A stretch of 64,000 nucleotides of DNA from Streptomyces sp. RPA4-2 (GTDB taxonomy: Bacteria; Actinomycetota; Actinomycetes; Streptomycetales; Streptomycetaceae), in NCBI RefSeq assembly GCF_012273515.2, contig NZ_CP050975.2, forward strand, positions 2,914,001 through 2,978,000, given 5' to 3'. A program made the position numbers and the translations under genes. Under the pieces are notes generated by a model that saw nothing but the letters and a program-made list of their open reading frames with translations, searched no databases and was not told the origin of the DNA. Shown here one piece after another: positions 1 through 7,338 of the stretch. Position 1 is the first letter of the stretch. Each line of letters starts with the position of its first letter.

Positions 1-335
1 CCGGCCGTCGGGCCGAAGCCCCGCTGGTATGCGTCCGGAGTGAGGTAGTGCCTGTAGTGCGGGCTCCGTGGATCGCTGATGTCGCGCAGGAGTTCTGTGA
101 GGCCCCGCGGGTCACGGGAGTTGAGGTAGAGGCGGGCGCTGACGTGCCGGTCGTCGGGGACGGGGCCCGCGTCAGCGGACTTGGTGGCGTACGTCGGCCG
201 GGATCCGACAAGGGGGTGGCGGTCGCCGGTCGCGTGGGCGGCGAGGGGAGCCGTGCCGAGGAGCGCGGAACAGGCCACCGCGGCGACGTAAGGGCGTATG
301 CGACGCCCAGGACGTATGCGGGCGAGGAAAGACAA
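1..335 (-). CDS. S53 family serine peptidase (sedolisin), N-terminal part
   Basis: Only the N-terminus is present; the gene runs off the left edge. The reading frame gives a basic start, a hydrophobic stretch (VAAVACSALLGTAPLAAHA) typical of a Sec signal peptide, then a segment containing ARLYLNSRDPRGLTELLRDI and DPRSPHYRHYLTPDAY. That second segment is the hallmark of the activation pro-domain of S53 peptidases (kumamolisin/sedolisin). The catalytic domain lies outside the window, so activity cannot be judged. No ATG is in frame. I chose TTG at 335, preceded by AAGG; a GTG at about 471, overlapping the stop of the upstream gene, would add an implausible leader. Predicted to be a secreted acid-type endopeptidase. 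Confidence 0.72.
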   Translation of the reverse strand, partial: MSFLARIRPGRRIRPYVAAVACSALLGTAPLAAHATGDRHPLVGSRPTYATKSADAGPVPDDRHVSARLYLNSRDPRGLTELLRDISDPRSPHYRHYLTPDAYQRGFGPTA

Positions 336-466
336 GGAAGGGGCCCTTCGAGTGTGGGGCGCGGGACGGCGCGCGGGGCAGTGCAGGGCAGGGCAGGGCG
401 AGGTGGCGCGGCCCCGCGGCTCGTCGTACGCGCCGGGCCGACCGGCCTGATGAGGGAGGCCGGGGC

Positions 467-1693
467 TCACGTGCGGACGGTCCGGCCCCGGCACAGTGGC
501 CCCGTGATCCCCGTGAACTCCAAGTCGAGTCCGAGGCCGTCGCGTTCGGCGTGGATGTGCAGGTGGGGCTCCGTGGTGTTGCCGGAGTTGCCGACCTCGC
601 CGAGCACCTGCCCGGCGCGCACGGGGTCGCCCGCCGCCACCGTCACGGTGCCGCGGCGCAGGTGGGCGAGCTTGACGACCTCGGCACCCGTGTCGATGAA
701 CACATGGTTGCCGTACGGGGGTTGGTAGCGGATGATGCCGGGTTCCTGGTCGTCGACGTGACCCGCGGCGGAGATCACCGTGCCGTCGCACGGTGCGTGC
801 AGGATCTGCCCGTACACGAGATAGCTCTCGTTCCCCGCGCGCGTGCCTCCGTCGCGTGCCCGCGCACCGCCGGGGCCGACCTGGATCACGTCCAGAGCGC
901 CGCGCTGCTCGGGGAAGGGCGCGTGATGGTTCAGGCCGGGCCCCCCGCCTTGTGCCACGTACCAATTCCCGCCCTGCAGAGGGAAGGTGAGGGGACGCGA
1001 CACGGCCGTCCCCCAGCGATGACGCCGCGCCCGGAGCAGGAAACCCCCGAAGACGGCGATCAGGACGACGCCCACGACCAGTTCACCCTCACCGCCACCC
1101 GCCAGGGGCAGCCCCGGCAGCCGGCAGGCGGAGGCGAGACCCACCAGCGCCCCGGCCTCCACGGGCCGGCGTATCCACCACGGCAGCCGGGCCGGAGTGC
1201 GCCAGCCCTCCAGGAGGAGGTACCCGGCCGCCACGATGAGCAGACGGCCGCACCAGGCGATGCGGGAGGGGGCCTGCCAGCACGCGTCGATACGCGCGGC
1301 CAGGAGCAGCGCCCACACGGCCCACGCCAGGGCGGCGCGCGCTCCGTGGGAGATGCGCACGCGCGGTGCGCGGTACGCACCCGGGGCGATCAGGAGCCCG
1401 TCGAGCACATGACCGTCGCCGGTGGTGGCGAAGGCGAGGGCGCGCCCCTTGGTGCCCTCGATCACCAGCCCGTCGGGGCTGTCCCGTACGCCGGTGATCT
1501 CGCCGACCCGTTCGCGGGTACCGTCCATGATCTCGTCGAGCCGCTCACGCCCCACGGCCGCGACCACGCGCGGCGCGAGAGACTCCCGGTGGACGCCCTC
1601 GACGGTGAGGAACCTGTACAGGATGTCCGCCGCCGGCCGCCCCGATCGGCCGGGGCCTGTCGGATTCCCCGTCTCCTCACGCATCGACCGCAC
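467..1693 (-). CDS. Membrane-associated M23 family metallopeptidase
   Basis: The C-terminal third (about residues 250-400) is a LytM/M23 peptidase domain. It has a first metal-ligand region (HHAPFPEQRGALDVIQ) and the HLHIHAE motif carrying the HxH ligands, so the expected role is cutting peptide cross-links in peptidoglycan or a related substrate. Residues about 115-225 hold several hydrophobic membrane segments, and about 105 N-terminal residues look soluble. The start overlaps the end of the HTTM gene, suggesting translational coupling. GTG at 1693 and ATG at 1684 are both possible; the ATG directly overlaps the upstream TGA region. The physical link to HTTM and DUF5819 genes suggests one envelope-associated operon transcribed from about 3445 downward. 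Confidence 0.85.
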   Translation of the reverse strand: MRSMREETGNPTGPGRSGRPAADILYRFLTVEGVHRESLAPRVVAAVGRERLDEIMDGTRERVGEITGVRDSPDGLVIEGTKGRALAFATTGDGHVLDGLLIAPGAYRAPRVRISHGARAALAWAVWALLLAARIDACWQAPSRIAWCGRLLIVAAGYLLLEGWRTPARLPWWIRRPVEAGALVGLASACRLPGLPLAGGGEGELVVGVVLIAVFGGFLLRARRHRWGTAVSRPLTFPLQGGNWYVAQGGGPGLNHHAPFPEQRGALDVIQVGPGGARARDGGTRAGNESYLVYGQILHAPCDGTVISAAGHVDDQEPGIIRYQPPYGNHVFIDTGAEVVKLAHLRRGTVTVAAGDPVRAGQVLGEVGNSGNTTEPHLHIHAERDGLGLDLEFTGITGPLCRGRTVRT

Positions 1694-2726
1694 CGTCCCT
1701 CCCCGCCGCCATCGCCACGGGTGTCATGCCGCGCTCCGGCAGCAGGGGCCGGCTCCGCTTCATGATGCGGTCCTTGACGGACCTGAAGTGCCGCTCGATC
1801 GCCCGGTAGTCGTCGTCGCGCAGACATGCGCAGTCCGCGCCGATCATCAACAGCCCGAAGCACACGAGCCCCATGCACGTCATGATGCCCAGGTGCATTC
1901 CCTCCAGGGCCAGGGTGTTGGCCTTTCGGATCCAGGAGCGGGCAGACAGGATCGCGAAGGGCAACGCCAGTTCGACGTAGATCGTGAAGTAGCTGATGGC
2001 GGTGCCGAGGAAAGCGTTGTTCATCAGGTGCGTGTACGTCGCCGACATCTGGAAGCCCGTGATGTGGCTGATGTAGTACATGGCCACGCCGTCCTGCCAC
2101 ACCTTGCCGGTGATCTTCCAGTAGCCGGCGGCGAAGTACAGCACGGCCGTCTGGAAGACGATCAGGAAGGCGGCCAGATTGTGCAGCACGGTGGAGGTCG
2201 TCGGCCGCTCCAACTCCCGCATCTCGGCTCTCCGTCGCTTCGCGCCGGGGGCGAAGTAGGCGTTGGAGACGGTGAAGACCATGAAGAGGATGAGGATCTG
2301 GGCGAGGTTGTCGCCGCCTTCGAGCACGTCCTGGTTCCTGTTGTGCAGCGACCACATCAGCACGGCCTGCGCCAGGGCGAGAACGCGCCCGCCGAAGATC
2401 ATGAATGCGGCGGACACCAGGATCACGGCGTGAAAGACGATCTCGAACCAGACCGTGGAATGCCCCCAAAGAAAGAGTGAGAAACCCCAGCGCGGCAGCG
2501 CGGATTTCGCTGTGGAAATCGAGTTGTAGGACTCGGGCCCCCACAGGAAGCGCCGCTTCGAGTAGTCGGACAGGCAGTACAGGATGGTGGCGAAGCCGAT
2601 GACGACGCGCAGCAGCGACGTCCCGATCAACCGGTGCTTCCTGGTGGCGAAACGGAGCACCATGGCGTCCAGCCGCTCCGTGCCGGCCCGCCATCCCTTG
2701 CCCAGCAGGGCAGTTGTGCCGGTCAT
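1677..2726 (-). CDS. HTTM domain integral membrane protein
   Basis: This polytopic membrane protein of 349 residues matches the HTTM family (horizontally transferred transmembrane domain, related to the membrane part of vitamin K-dependent gamma-carboxylase). Typical features are the N-terminal RVVIGFATILYCL helix, the WGPESYNSISTAKSALPRWG segment, NRNQDVLEGGDN, and YFAAGYWKITGKVWQDG. The biochemical function of bacterial HTTM proteins is not established. The start is the ATG at 2726, whose A lies inside the ATGA overlap with the stop of the DUF5819 gene, so the two are translationally coupled. Its 3' end overlaps the M23 peptidase start. Streptomyces genomes commonly pair HTTM with DUF5819, as here. 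Confidence 0.85.
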   Translation of the reverse strand: MTGTTALLGKGWRAGTERLDAMVLRFATRKHRLIGTSLLRVVIGFATILYCLSDYSKRRFLWGPESYNSISTAKSALPRWGFSLFLWGHSTVWFEIVFHAVILVSAAFMIFGGRVLALAQAVLMWSLHNRNQDVLEGGDNLAQILILFMVFTVSNAYFAPGAKRRRAEMRELERPTTSTVLHNLAAFLIVFQTAVLYFAAGYWKITGKVWQDGVAMYYISHITGFQMSATYTHLMNNAFLGTAISYFTIYVELALPFAILSARSWIRKANTLALEGMHLGIMTCMGLVCFGLLMIGADCACLRDDDYRAIERHFRSVKDRIMKRSRPLLPERGMTPVAMAAGRDGAVDA

Positions 2727-3445
2727 TCGGCAACCCCCGGAACGTAGTCCATCCACGATGTCGCCAGAATTCCCTGCTCATGCTCTTTCGGCTCGGGTAC
2801 TTCGTACCGCTCCGAGAAAGGGATGATGCGGCGATTCTTGAAGGTCGCCCGTACGGCGATGATCTGCGCGTCCGGGTACAGTGCCTTCGCCTGCACAGAG
2901 AAGAAGCGCCGCATCTCCTCGAAATCTGGCTCAAATTGCTTGTCGAGGAGTTTACGGGCGGCATCACGTCTGTCTGGCGCAAGTTTCTTGAATTTGGTCG
3001 CGACACCCGCGTACCGATTGGCCGCCGCATCGAAGGCGAGGAGTACGCCGGGAAGTTTCGTCGGGTTCAGCGGGGAATCGTGCGGCGATCCGTCAATGGC
3101 CTGTTCGATTTCGACAGGGCTCGACTCAACGGCCTCGTCGGATGCGGAGGGTTTCATCCGGACCTGCAGATATATGAGGTCGTTGTTGCTGCCGGGGGTG
3201 GGGCCGAAGAGCTGCCAGTCCTGCCAGAAGTACGGTTCCATGAAGGCCGTGGCGGATTTCTTGATGCGGTCTTTCGCCGGGGAGGCGGGGGCGTTGTACA
3301 CCAGGCAGCACAAGCAGTAGACGGCCACGGCCGCGAGCGCGATCAGCGCACTGATCCGTACGTTCAGGGGTAGCGTCCCGCCCGCCGTCCGGGGCACGCC
3401 CTCAGATGCGCGCGAGCGCGCGAAAACTCTCATCGCTGTCCACAT
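2723..3445 (-). CDS. DUF5819 family protein
   Basis: The 240-residue product has one N-terminal membrane segment (LIALAAVAVYCLCCLVYNAP) followed by a soluble domain carrying the family signature FMEPYFWQDWQLFGPTPGSNN. The topology suggests a membrane-anchored extracytoplasmic domain. Function is unknown; the family is a genomic partner of HTTM proteins, and the ATGA overlap with the downstream HTTM gene supports joint expression. Two in-frame ATG codons (3445 and 3433) could start it; neither has a strong Shine-Dalgarno sequence. It is the first gene of the three-gene cassette that ends at 467. Confidence 0.8.
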   Translation of the reverse strand: MWTAMRVFARSRASEGVPRTAGGTLPLNVRISALIALAAVAVYCLCCLVYNAPASPAKDRIKKSATAFMEPYFWQDWQLFGPTPGSNNDLIYLQVRMKPSASDEAVESSPVEIEQAIDGSPHDSPLNPTKLPGVLLAFDAAANRYAGVATKFKKLAPDRRDAARKLLDKQFEPDFEEMRRFFSVQAKALYPDAQIIAVRATFKNRRIIPFSERYEVPEPKEHEQGILATSWMDYVPGVAE

Positions 3446-3539
3446 CCAAGTTGATCGAAGTCAAGAAAGGTGGTGGATTCGCGTGAGACCGCGTGCCGGG
3501 GCAGGGCGCCCCGCCCCGGCACTGGGGGGTCGATCGGCA

Positions 3540-3792
3540 TCGGTGGTCACACGACACCGCAAGTCGCTTCGCACCGCTGGTCAGGCGGTGGCTCACGTCA
3601 CTCGGCACCGATGGTCACTCGATGCCGCACGCCACGTCCTACCGCTGGTCATGCGATTTCCGTGGCACTTCCCCCTGCGCCGGAGGTCAGCCGGCGCCAC
3701 ACGTCACGCTACGCCGGTGGCCGTCCGACGCCATTGGATCTCTCGACGCCGCACACCACGCGACGTCATGGAACTCCCGACGCCGTGGGTCA
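3540..3792. repeat. Imperfect tandem repeat, 34-bp period
   Basis: Copies of a unit beginning CCGNTGGTCA start at about 3540, 3574, 3608, 3642, 3680, 3714, 3748 and 3782. Spacing is exactly 34 bp except for one 38-bp unit. Best-conserved positions are the CCG(C/A)TGGTCA core and a CACGTCACT-like segment about 20 bp later. The last unit overlaps the stop codon of the Ser-rich protein gene. Because 34 is not divisible by three, the tract is unlikely to encode a protein repeat. It fills the 344-bp gap between two genes on the minus strand. Confidence 0.75.
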
Positions 3793-4164
3793 CTTGGCGT
3801 CGTAGGCGGTGTCGCCCGGGATCACGCCGTGCAGCGCCTTGCCGCTGAGGGCGGGACCGCCGCTGGAGGACGACGAGGACTCACTGGACGACGAGGACTC
3901 ACTCGACTTCAGCTTGGTCGTGACCTTCACGGTGTACTCGGCAGTCTTGACGACCGTCGCCGCGGCGACGCTTTGGGCGATCGCGTGCAGGAACTGCGGC
4001 TGTACGCCCTTGCCTATGACCCGAGCGGTGGCGACCGAGTGCTGGGCCGCGGCCTTGTGGTGCGGCAGCGAGGCAGCTGACGCGCTGGAGGCGGTGACAC
4101 CCGCGGTGCCGCCCGCGGCGAGGGCCGCGATCACCGCACCGGCAACGGCACGTTTGCCGTTCAT
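3790..4164 (-). CDS. Small exported Ser-rich protein of unknown function
   Basis: The 124-residue product starts with a clear Sec signal peptide (MNGKRAVAGAVIAALAAGG, then an ASA-type cleavage region). A mature domain of about 60 residues with no recognised family follows, then a low-complexity Ser/Glu tract (SSESSSSSESSSSSSGG) and a short tail. The ATG at 4164 is preceded by AAGGGAA at good spacing, which favours it over the upstream in-frame GTG/ATG positions. The mature part has no cysteines. It stands alone between the repeat tract and RNase P RNA. I do not recognise a function; a cell-surface or spore-associated role is only a guess from the export signal. Confidence 0.7.
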   Translation of the reverse strand: MNGKRAVAGAVIAALAAGGTAGVTASSASAASLPHHKAAAQHSVATARVIGKGVQPQFLHAIAQSVAAATVVKTAEYTVKVTTKLKSSESSSSSESSSSSSGGPALSGKALHGVIPGDTAYDAK

Positions 4165-4204
4165 GATGGATTCCCTTCGAGTACGAAATGCGGTCGGAGG
4201 CAAG

Positions 4205-4667
4205 CAGCGTGAAGCCGCGCCCCCGATGGCAGTTCACGGATTTCCCACGTCGGACCCACCGAACCAGAGTCCTGGGCCCGAACATTCTGTACCTGCACAG
4301 AATCGATTCACAGACGAGTGCACACTCCGCTCCGGGATTAATCACCGGCCTCGCGAAAGCCTTGATCAACCGGGAGCGCGTTCATACTATCCATGGCCCC
4401 ACGCGACGCTCAACGAAATCCGTGGCCATGAACCGGAGTTCACCCCTCCACCCTCAGACGAAGCTCAAATCAAAAGGGTTTCTTTACCGTCTTCACGCCG
4501 CCGGTCGTCAGTAACTCCCGAGAAATGCCAGCTAGTCACGCGGAGATCCGCCACCCGTGAGAGGAGCCGGTTATTACCTTCCCTACGAAATCTTTGCCGT
4601 GCGATGGGCGCTTCGGACGCGCCCGAAGCGCCACGAGTACGTGCCGCGGCAAGCCCCCGAAAGACGG
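4205..4667. other. Intergenic gap with no gene seen
   Basis: This stretch is less GC-rich than its surroundings and shows no reading frame with actinomycete codon bias. It should contain the promoter of the Ser-rich gene on the minus strand. A perfect 10-bp palindrome, GAATCGATTC, lies at 4300-4309. Nothing else is supported. Confidence 0.5.
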
Positions 4668-4701
4668 AAAAGGGCCTCCGACGCGGGTCGGAGGCCCTTT
4701 T
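4668..4701 (-). terminator. Rho-independent terminator of rnpB
   Basis: A perfect stem, AAAAGGGCCTCCGAC and its complement around a GCGG-type loop, ends in TTTT on the minus strand. It lies 21 bp beyond the 3' end of RNase P RNA, as expected for its terminator. Confidence 0.85.
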
Positions 4702-4722
4702 CCCAGCAAAGCCGCAGGTGGC

Positions 4723-5134
4723 GGCAGACGAGTCGGGCTGTACGCCGGGTTCTGTCGCCCGGTCGCCTCGCGGCGGCCGGGGAGGCGGCCATCCATCTAG
4801 GGCCGGTGTTGCCACCGGCCTCGTGCGGTCTACCCGCGGACTCGGGCGAGCAGCCCTCGAACGTCCGCGCAGAGCACGTTTTACGGCGCTCCTTTTGACC
4901 TTGCTCCGGGTGGGGTTTACCTAGCCGCCTGAGTCACCTCAGGCGCTGGTGGTCTCTTACACCACCGTTTCACCCTTACCCGGCGCCGAAGCGCCGGGCG
5001 GTCTGTTTTCTGTGGCACTGTCCCGCGGGTCACCCCGGGTGGCCGTTAGCCACCACCCTGCCCTGTGGAGCCCGGACGTTCCTCGGGAAGGTCCGCAAGG
5101 ACCTCCACGCGGCCGTCCGCCCGGCTCGTCTGCC
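4723..5134 (-). ncRNA. rnpB: RNase P RNA, bacterial type A
   Basis: Read on the minus strand, the sequence opens with GGCAGACGAGCCGGGCGGAC and closes with GACTCGTCTGCC, which pair as helix P1. The interior carries conserved P-RNA blocks such as the GAGGAACGTCCGGGCTCCAC region near the 5' end and GGGTAAGGGTGAAACGGTGG in the catalytic core. The length of about 410 nt fits Streptomyces RNase P RNA, the ribozyme that matures tRNA 5' ends. A strong terminator follows. Its first about 89 nt overlap the end of the EamA gene on the same strand, so its promoter must lie inside that coding region. Confidence 0.95.
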
Positions 5135-6035
5135 GTGTGGACCATGATACCGGGCGGGCGGCCCGCTTCGGTCCGGCCGTCGCCGTCGCCAGGACCGAGC
5201 CCCCCAGGATGAGGGCGAAGGCGGCGAGGGTGCCGGAGGTCAGGCGTTCGTCCAGGAAGAGGGCTCCGGCGGCGACGGCGATCGCCGGGTTGACGTACGT
5301 GATCACCGTCGCCCGCGTGGGGCCCGCCTCCTTGATGAGTTCGAGGAAGGCCACGAAGGCGACCGCGGTGCAGATGACGCCGAGTCCCGCGAGAGCGGTC
5401 AGGACCTGGGCCGAGGGGGGCGACGAGGGCCAGGTGGCCGCCGCCGCGGGGGCGTAGACCAGCGCCGCGAGGGCCAGGCAGGGGGCCGTGAGGTGGAGTG
5501 AGGGGACGTCCTTGAGGTGACGGGCGGCTATGACCGGGGCCGTCGCGTAGCCGACGACCGTCAACAGCACCTCGGCGAGCGAGCGTGCGTCGCCGCCGGT
5601 CAGGTGCGGGATCGTGAGGACGGCCACGCCGGACAGGCCGAGGGTCAGGCCCGACATGCGGCGGGCGCCCAGGCGTTCCGTGTCGCCGAAGAGGCGGGCG
5701 GCGGCCACACCGACGATCGGCACGCCCGCGATCAGCAGGCCCGCCGTGGAACTGGAGAGATGGCGCTCGGCGTCCGTCAGCGTCCACCAGGGGACGATGA
5801 TCTCGATGCACGCGAAGGCCAGCATGGGGCGCCAGTGGCTCCGTACGCTCCGGGTGAGGCCGGTGAAACCCCCTTGGCGGAGGGCGAAGGGCAGCAGCAG
5901 CGCGGCGCCCACCGCACAGCGCGTGAACACCACCACGGACGGGGACACCCCGTCCACCGCCACTTTGATCATCAGGTAGGGGATGCCCCAGACCACTCCC
6001 ATCAGGGAGAACAGGAACCAGCCGCGTGCAGTCAT
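5046..6035 (-). CDS. EamA/DMT family transporter
   Basis: The 329-residue protein has about ten hydrophobic segments and the duplicated EamA architecture: first repeat from about residue 5 to 135, second from about 150 to 285. It includes VVWGIPYLMIKVAVDGVSP and the second-repeat motif YVNPAIAVAAGALFLDERLT, both typical of drug/metabolite exporters. The substrate cannot be predicted. The C-terminal hydrophilic tail (from about residue 300) is encoded by the same DNA as the 5' end of RNase P RNA. The start is ATG at 6035 with only a weak Shine-Dalgarno. A tandem 25-bp repeat upstream and an AraC-family gene just beyond suggest local regulation. Confidence 0.88.
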   Translation of the reverse strand: MTARGWFLFSLMGVVWGIPYLMIKVAVDGVSPSVVVFTRCAVGAALLLPFALRQGGFTGLTRSVRSHWRPMLAFACIEIIVPWWTLTDAERHLSSSTAGLLIAGVPIVGVAAARLFGDTERLGARRMSGLTLGLSGVAVLTIPHLTGGDARSLAEVLLTVVGYATAPVIAARHLKDVPSLHLTAPCLALAALVYAPAAAATWPSSPPSAQVLTALAGLGVICTAVAFVAFLELIKEAGPTRATVITYVNPAIAVAAGALFLDERLTSGTLAAFALILGGSVLATATAGPKRAARPVSWSTRQTSRADGRVEVLADLPEERPGSTGQGGG

Positions 6036-6068
6036 GCGGGCAGTGTGGGCCCGGCGAGGGGCCGTCGT

Positions 6069-6118
6069 CTTGAACGTCGTTGCACTGCGTCGGCTTGAAC
6101 GTCGTTGCGCTGCGTCGG
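6069..6118. repeat. Tandem 25-bp direct repeat before EamA gene (candidate operator)
   Basis: Two adjacent copies of CTTGAACGTCGTTGC(A/G)CTG followed by CGTCGG differ at a single base (6069-6093 and 6094-6118). They occupy the 99-bp gap between the AraC-family gene and the EamA gene. AraC-type regulators commonly bind direct repeats, so this is a candidate operator; binding is inference. Confidence 0.6.
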
Positions 6119-6134
6119 CGCGAGCGGCGTCCCC

Positions 6135-6953
6135 CTACGACCACACGCTCGCGCGGTACGCCGCCGGGGTCACCCCCAGCACCCTGCGGAACCAGCGCGT
6201 CAGATGCGCCTGGTCCGCGAAGCCCACGAGGGAGGCGACCTCGGCCGGGCGCAGACCGCGCTCCAGCAGGCCGCGGGCCCGGTTCACCCGGTGCTGCGCC
6301 AGCCAGGCGTACGGGGGCATGCCCATCGTCGTACGGAAGGCGCGCAGCAGTTGGTAGCGGGACAGGCCCAGGTCGGCGGCGAGGTCCGCGAGGGAGGGCG
6401 GGGTGAGGAGTTCGTCGGCGAGGCGGTCGCGGACCGTGCGGGCGAGGGTGCCCGCGCCGGGGATCGTGTCGCGGGCGGGGCGGGCCGACGAGTGGCGGCA
6501 GGCCAGCGCCGTGAGCAGCCAGGGGATGCGGGACTCGGCCTCCAGCGGGTCGGGGCAGGCACTCAGGTCGGTGTGCGCGGCGCGCAGGGCGGCGGCCAGT
6601 TCCGGGTCGTCGATGAGGGGGTCGCGGAAGTGCGGGGCGGTGCGGGTGCCTTCGGCGAGGAGGGCGGGGTGCGGGTAGAGGGCGCGGTAGGCGTAGCCGT
6701 CGGGGACCGCGGGGCCGCCGGTGTGGGCCTCGCCGGGGGCGAGGACGACGATCGAACCCGGACCGGTGTGGATACGGGTGCCCCGGTAGTCGATGAACTC
6801 GGCGCCGCCCACACAGACGCCGACCGTGTACTCCTCGTGGGCGTGCGGGGCGTAGCGGTGGTCCTCGAAGCGGGCGGTGAGGAGGTCGAGGGGGTGGCCG
6901 TCCCGGCCGAGGGTGGCTCGGGTCCAGCGGGTCTCTTCACGTCCAGTGCGCAT
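6135..6953 (-). CDS. AraC family transcriptional regulator
   Basis: The 272-residue protein has an N-terminal AraC-like cupin ligand domain (HAHEEYTVGVCVGGAEFIDYRG, then PGSIVVLAPGEAHTGGP). A C-terminal double helix-turn-helix starts at about residue 170 (SLADLAADLGLSRYQLLRAF, ARGLLERGLRPAEVASLVGF, ADQAHLTRWFRRVLGVTPAA). The ATG at 6953 follows GGGGGAAAG. It lies directly upstream of the EamA transporter in the same direction, an AraC/EamA pairing seen often in actinobacteria, and probably controls it through the tandem 25-bp repeat between them. The effector is unknown. Confidence 0.9.
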   Translation of the reverse strand: MRTGREETRWTRATLGRDGHPLDLLTARFEDHRYAPHAHEEYTVGVCVGGAEFIDYRGTRIHTGPGSIVVLAPGEAHTGGPAVPDGYAYRALYPHPALLAEGTRTAPHFRDPLIDDPELAAALRAAHTDLSACPDPLEAESRIPWLLTALACRHSSARPARDTIPGAGTLARTVRDRLADELLTPPSLADLAADLGLSRYQLLRAFRTTMGMPPYAWLAQHRVNRARGLLERGLRPAEVASLVGFADQAHLTRWFRRVLGVTPAAYRASVWS

Positions 6954-7065
6954 GTTTCTTTCCCCCGGTTTCGTCAAGGAGGGGAACACCCGTGGGGGCT
7001 GTTCCATGCCCTGGCCTCCGGCTCGGGGCCGCCGTTCTTCGCCCCCGCCGCCCCTACCCGTCCCA

Positions 7066-7212
7066 TCCCCGGGGCTGCGCCCCGGACCCGCCCGGGGGCT
7101 GCGCCCCCGTACCCCTACGGGGCTCCGCCCCTGCACCCCGTCAGGGGCTGCCGCCCCCTGCACCCCCGCTTCGCCCGAAGGGCTCGTCCTCAAGCGCCGG
7201 ACGGGCTGGGTA
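7066..7212. repeat. Cluster of short GC-rich hairpin repeats in a 385-bp gap
   Basis: The gap 6954-7338 holds successive small inverted repeats such as GGGGCTGCGCCCC, GGGGGCTGCGCCCCC and GGGGCTCCGCCCC, followed by CTCAAGCGCCGGACGGGCTG. These match short palindromic elements dispersed between genes in many Streptomyces genomes. No reading frame with convincing codon use is seen here. The part next to 6953 should carry the AraC gene promoter. Confidence 0.65.
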
Positions 7213-7338
7213 TGCGGGCCCGAACCAATGCGCTGATGCCCGGACAGACCGAAAGGGCGACGTCCGGAGCAGGCGCAGCGCGGCTCGCATCGGCGCGGAC
7301 CGAACCGCAACTCGGGCCCCCTCGAACCGATCCGTCGC

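Noticed and set aside
1462..3030. Long open frame overlapping the M23 and HTTM genes on the same strand
   Set aside because: It has the composition of an out-of-frame reading in high-GC DNA, with no domain; the HTTM and M23 frames are clearly the real ones.
3540..3792. Possible CRISPR array
   Set aside because: Units are contiguous, imperfect and lack distinct spacers; no cas gene is nearby.
4300..4309. GAATCGATTC palindrome as operator
   Set aside because: A 10-bp dyad alone in a 460-bp gap with no flanking symmetry is not convincing.
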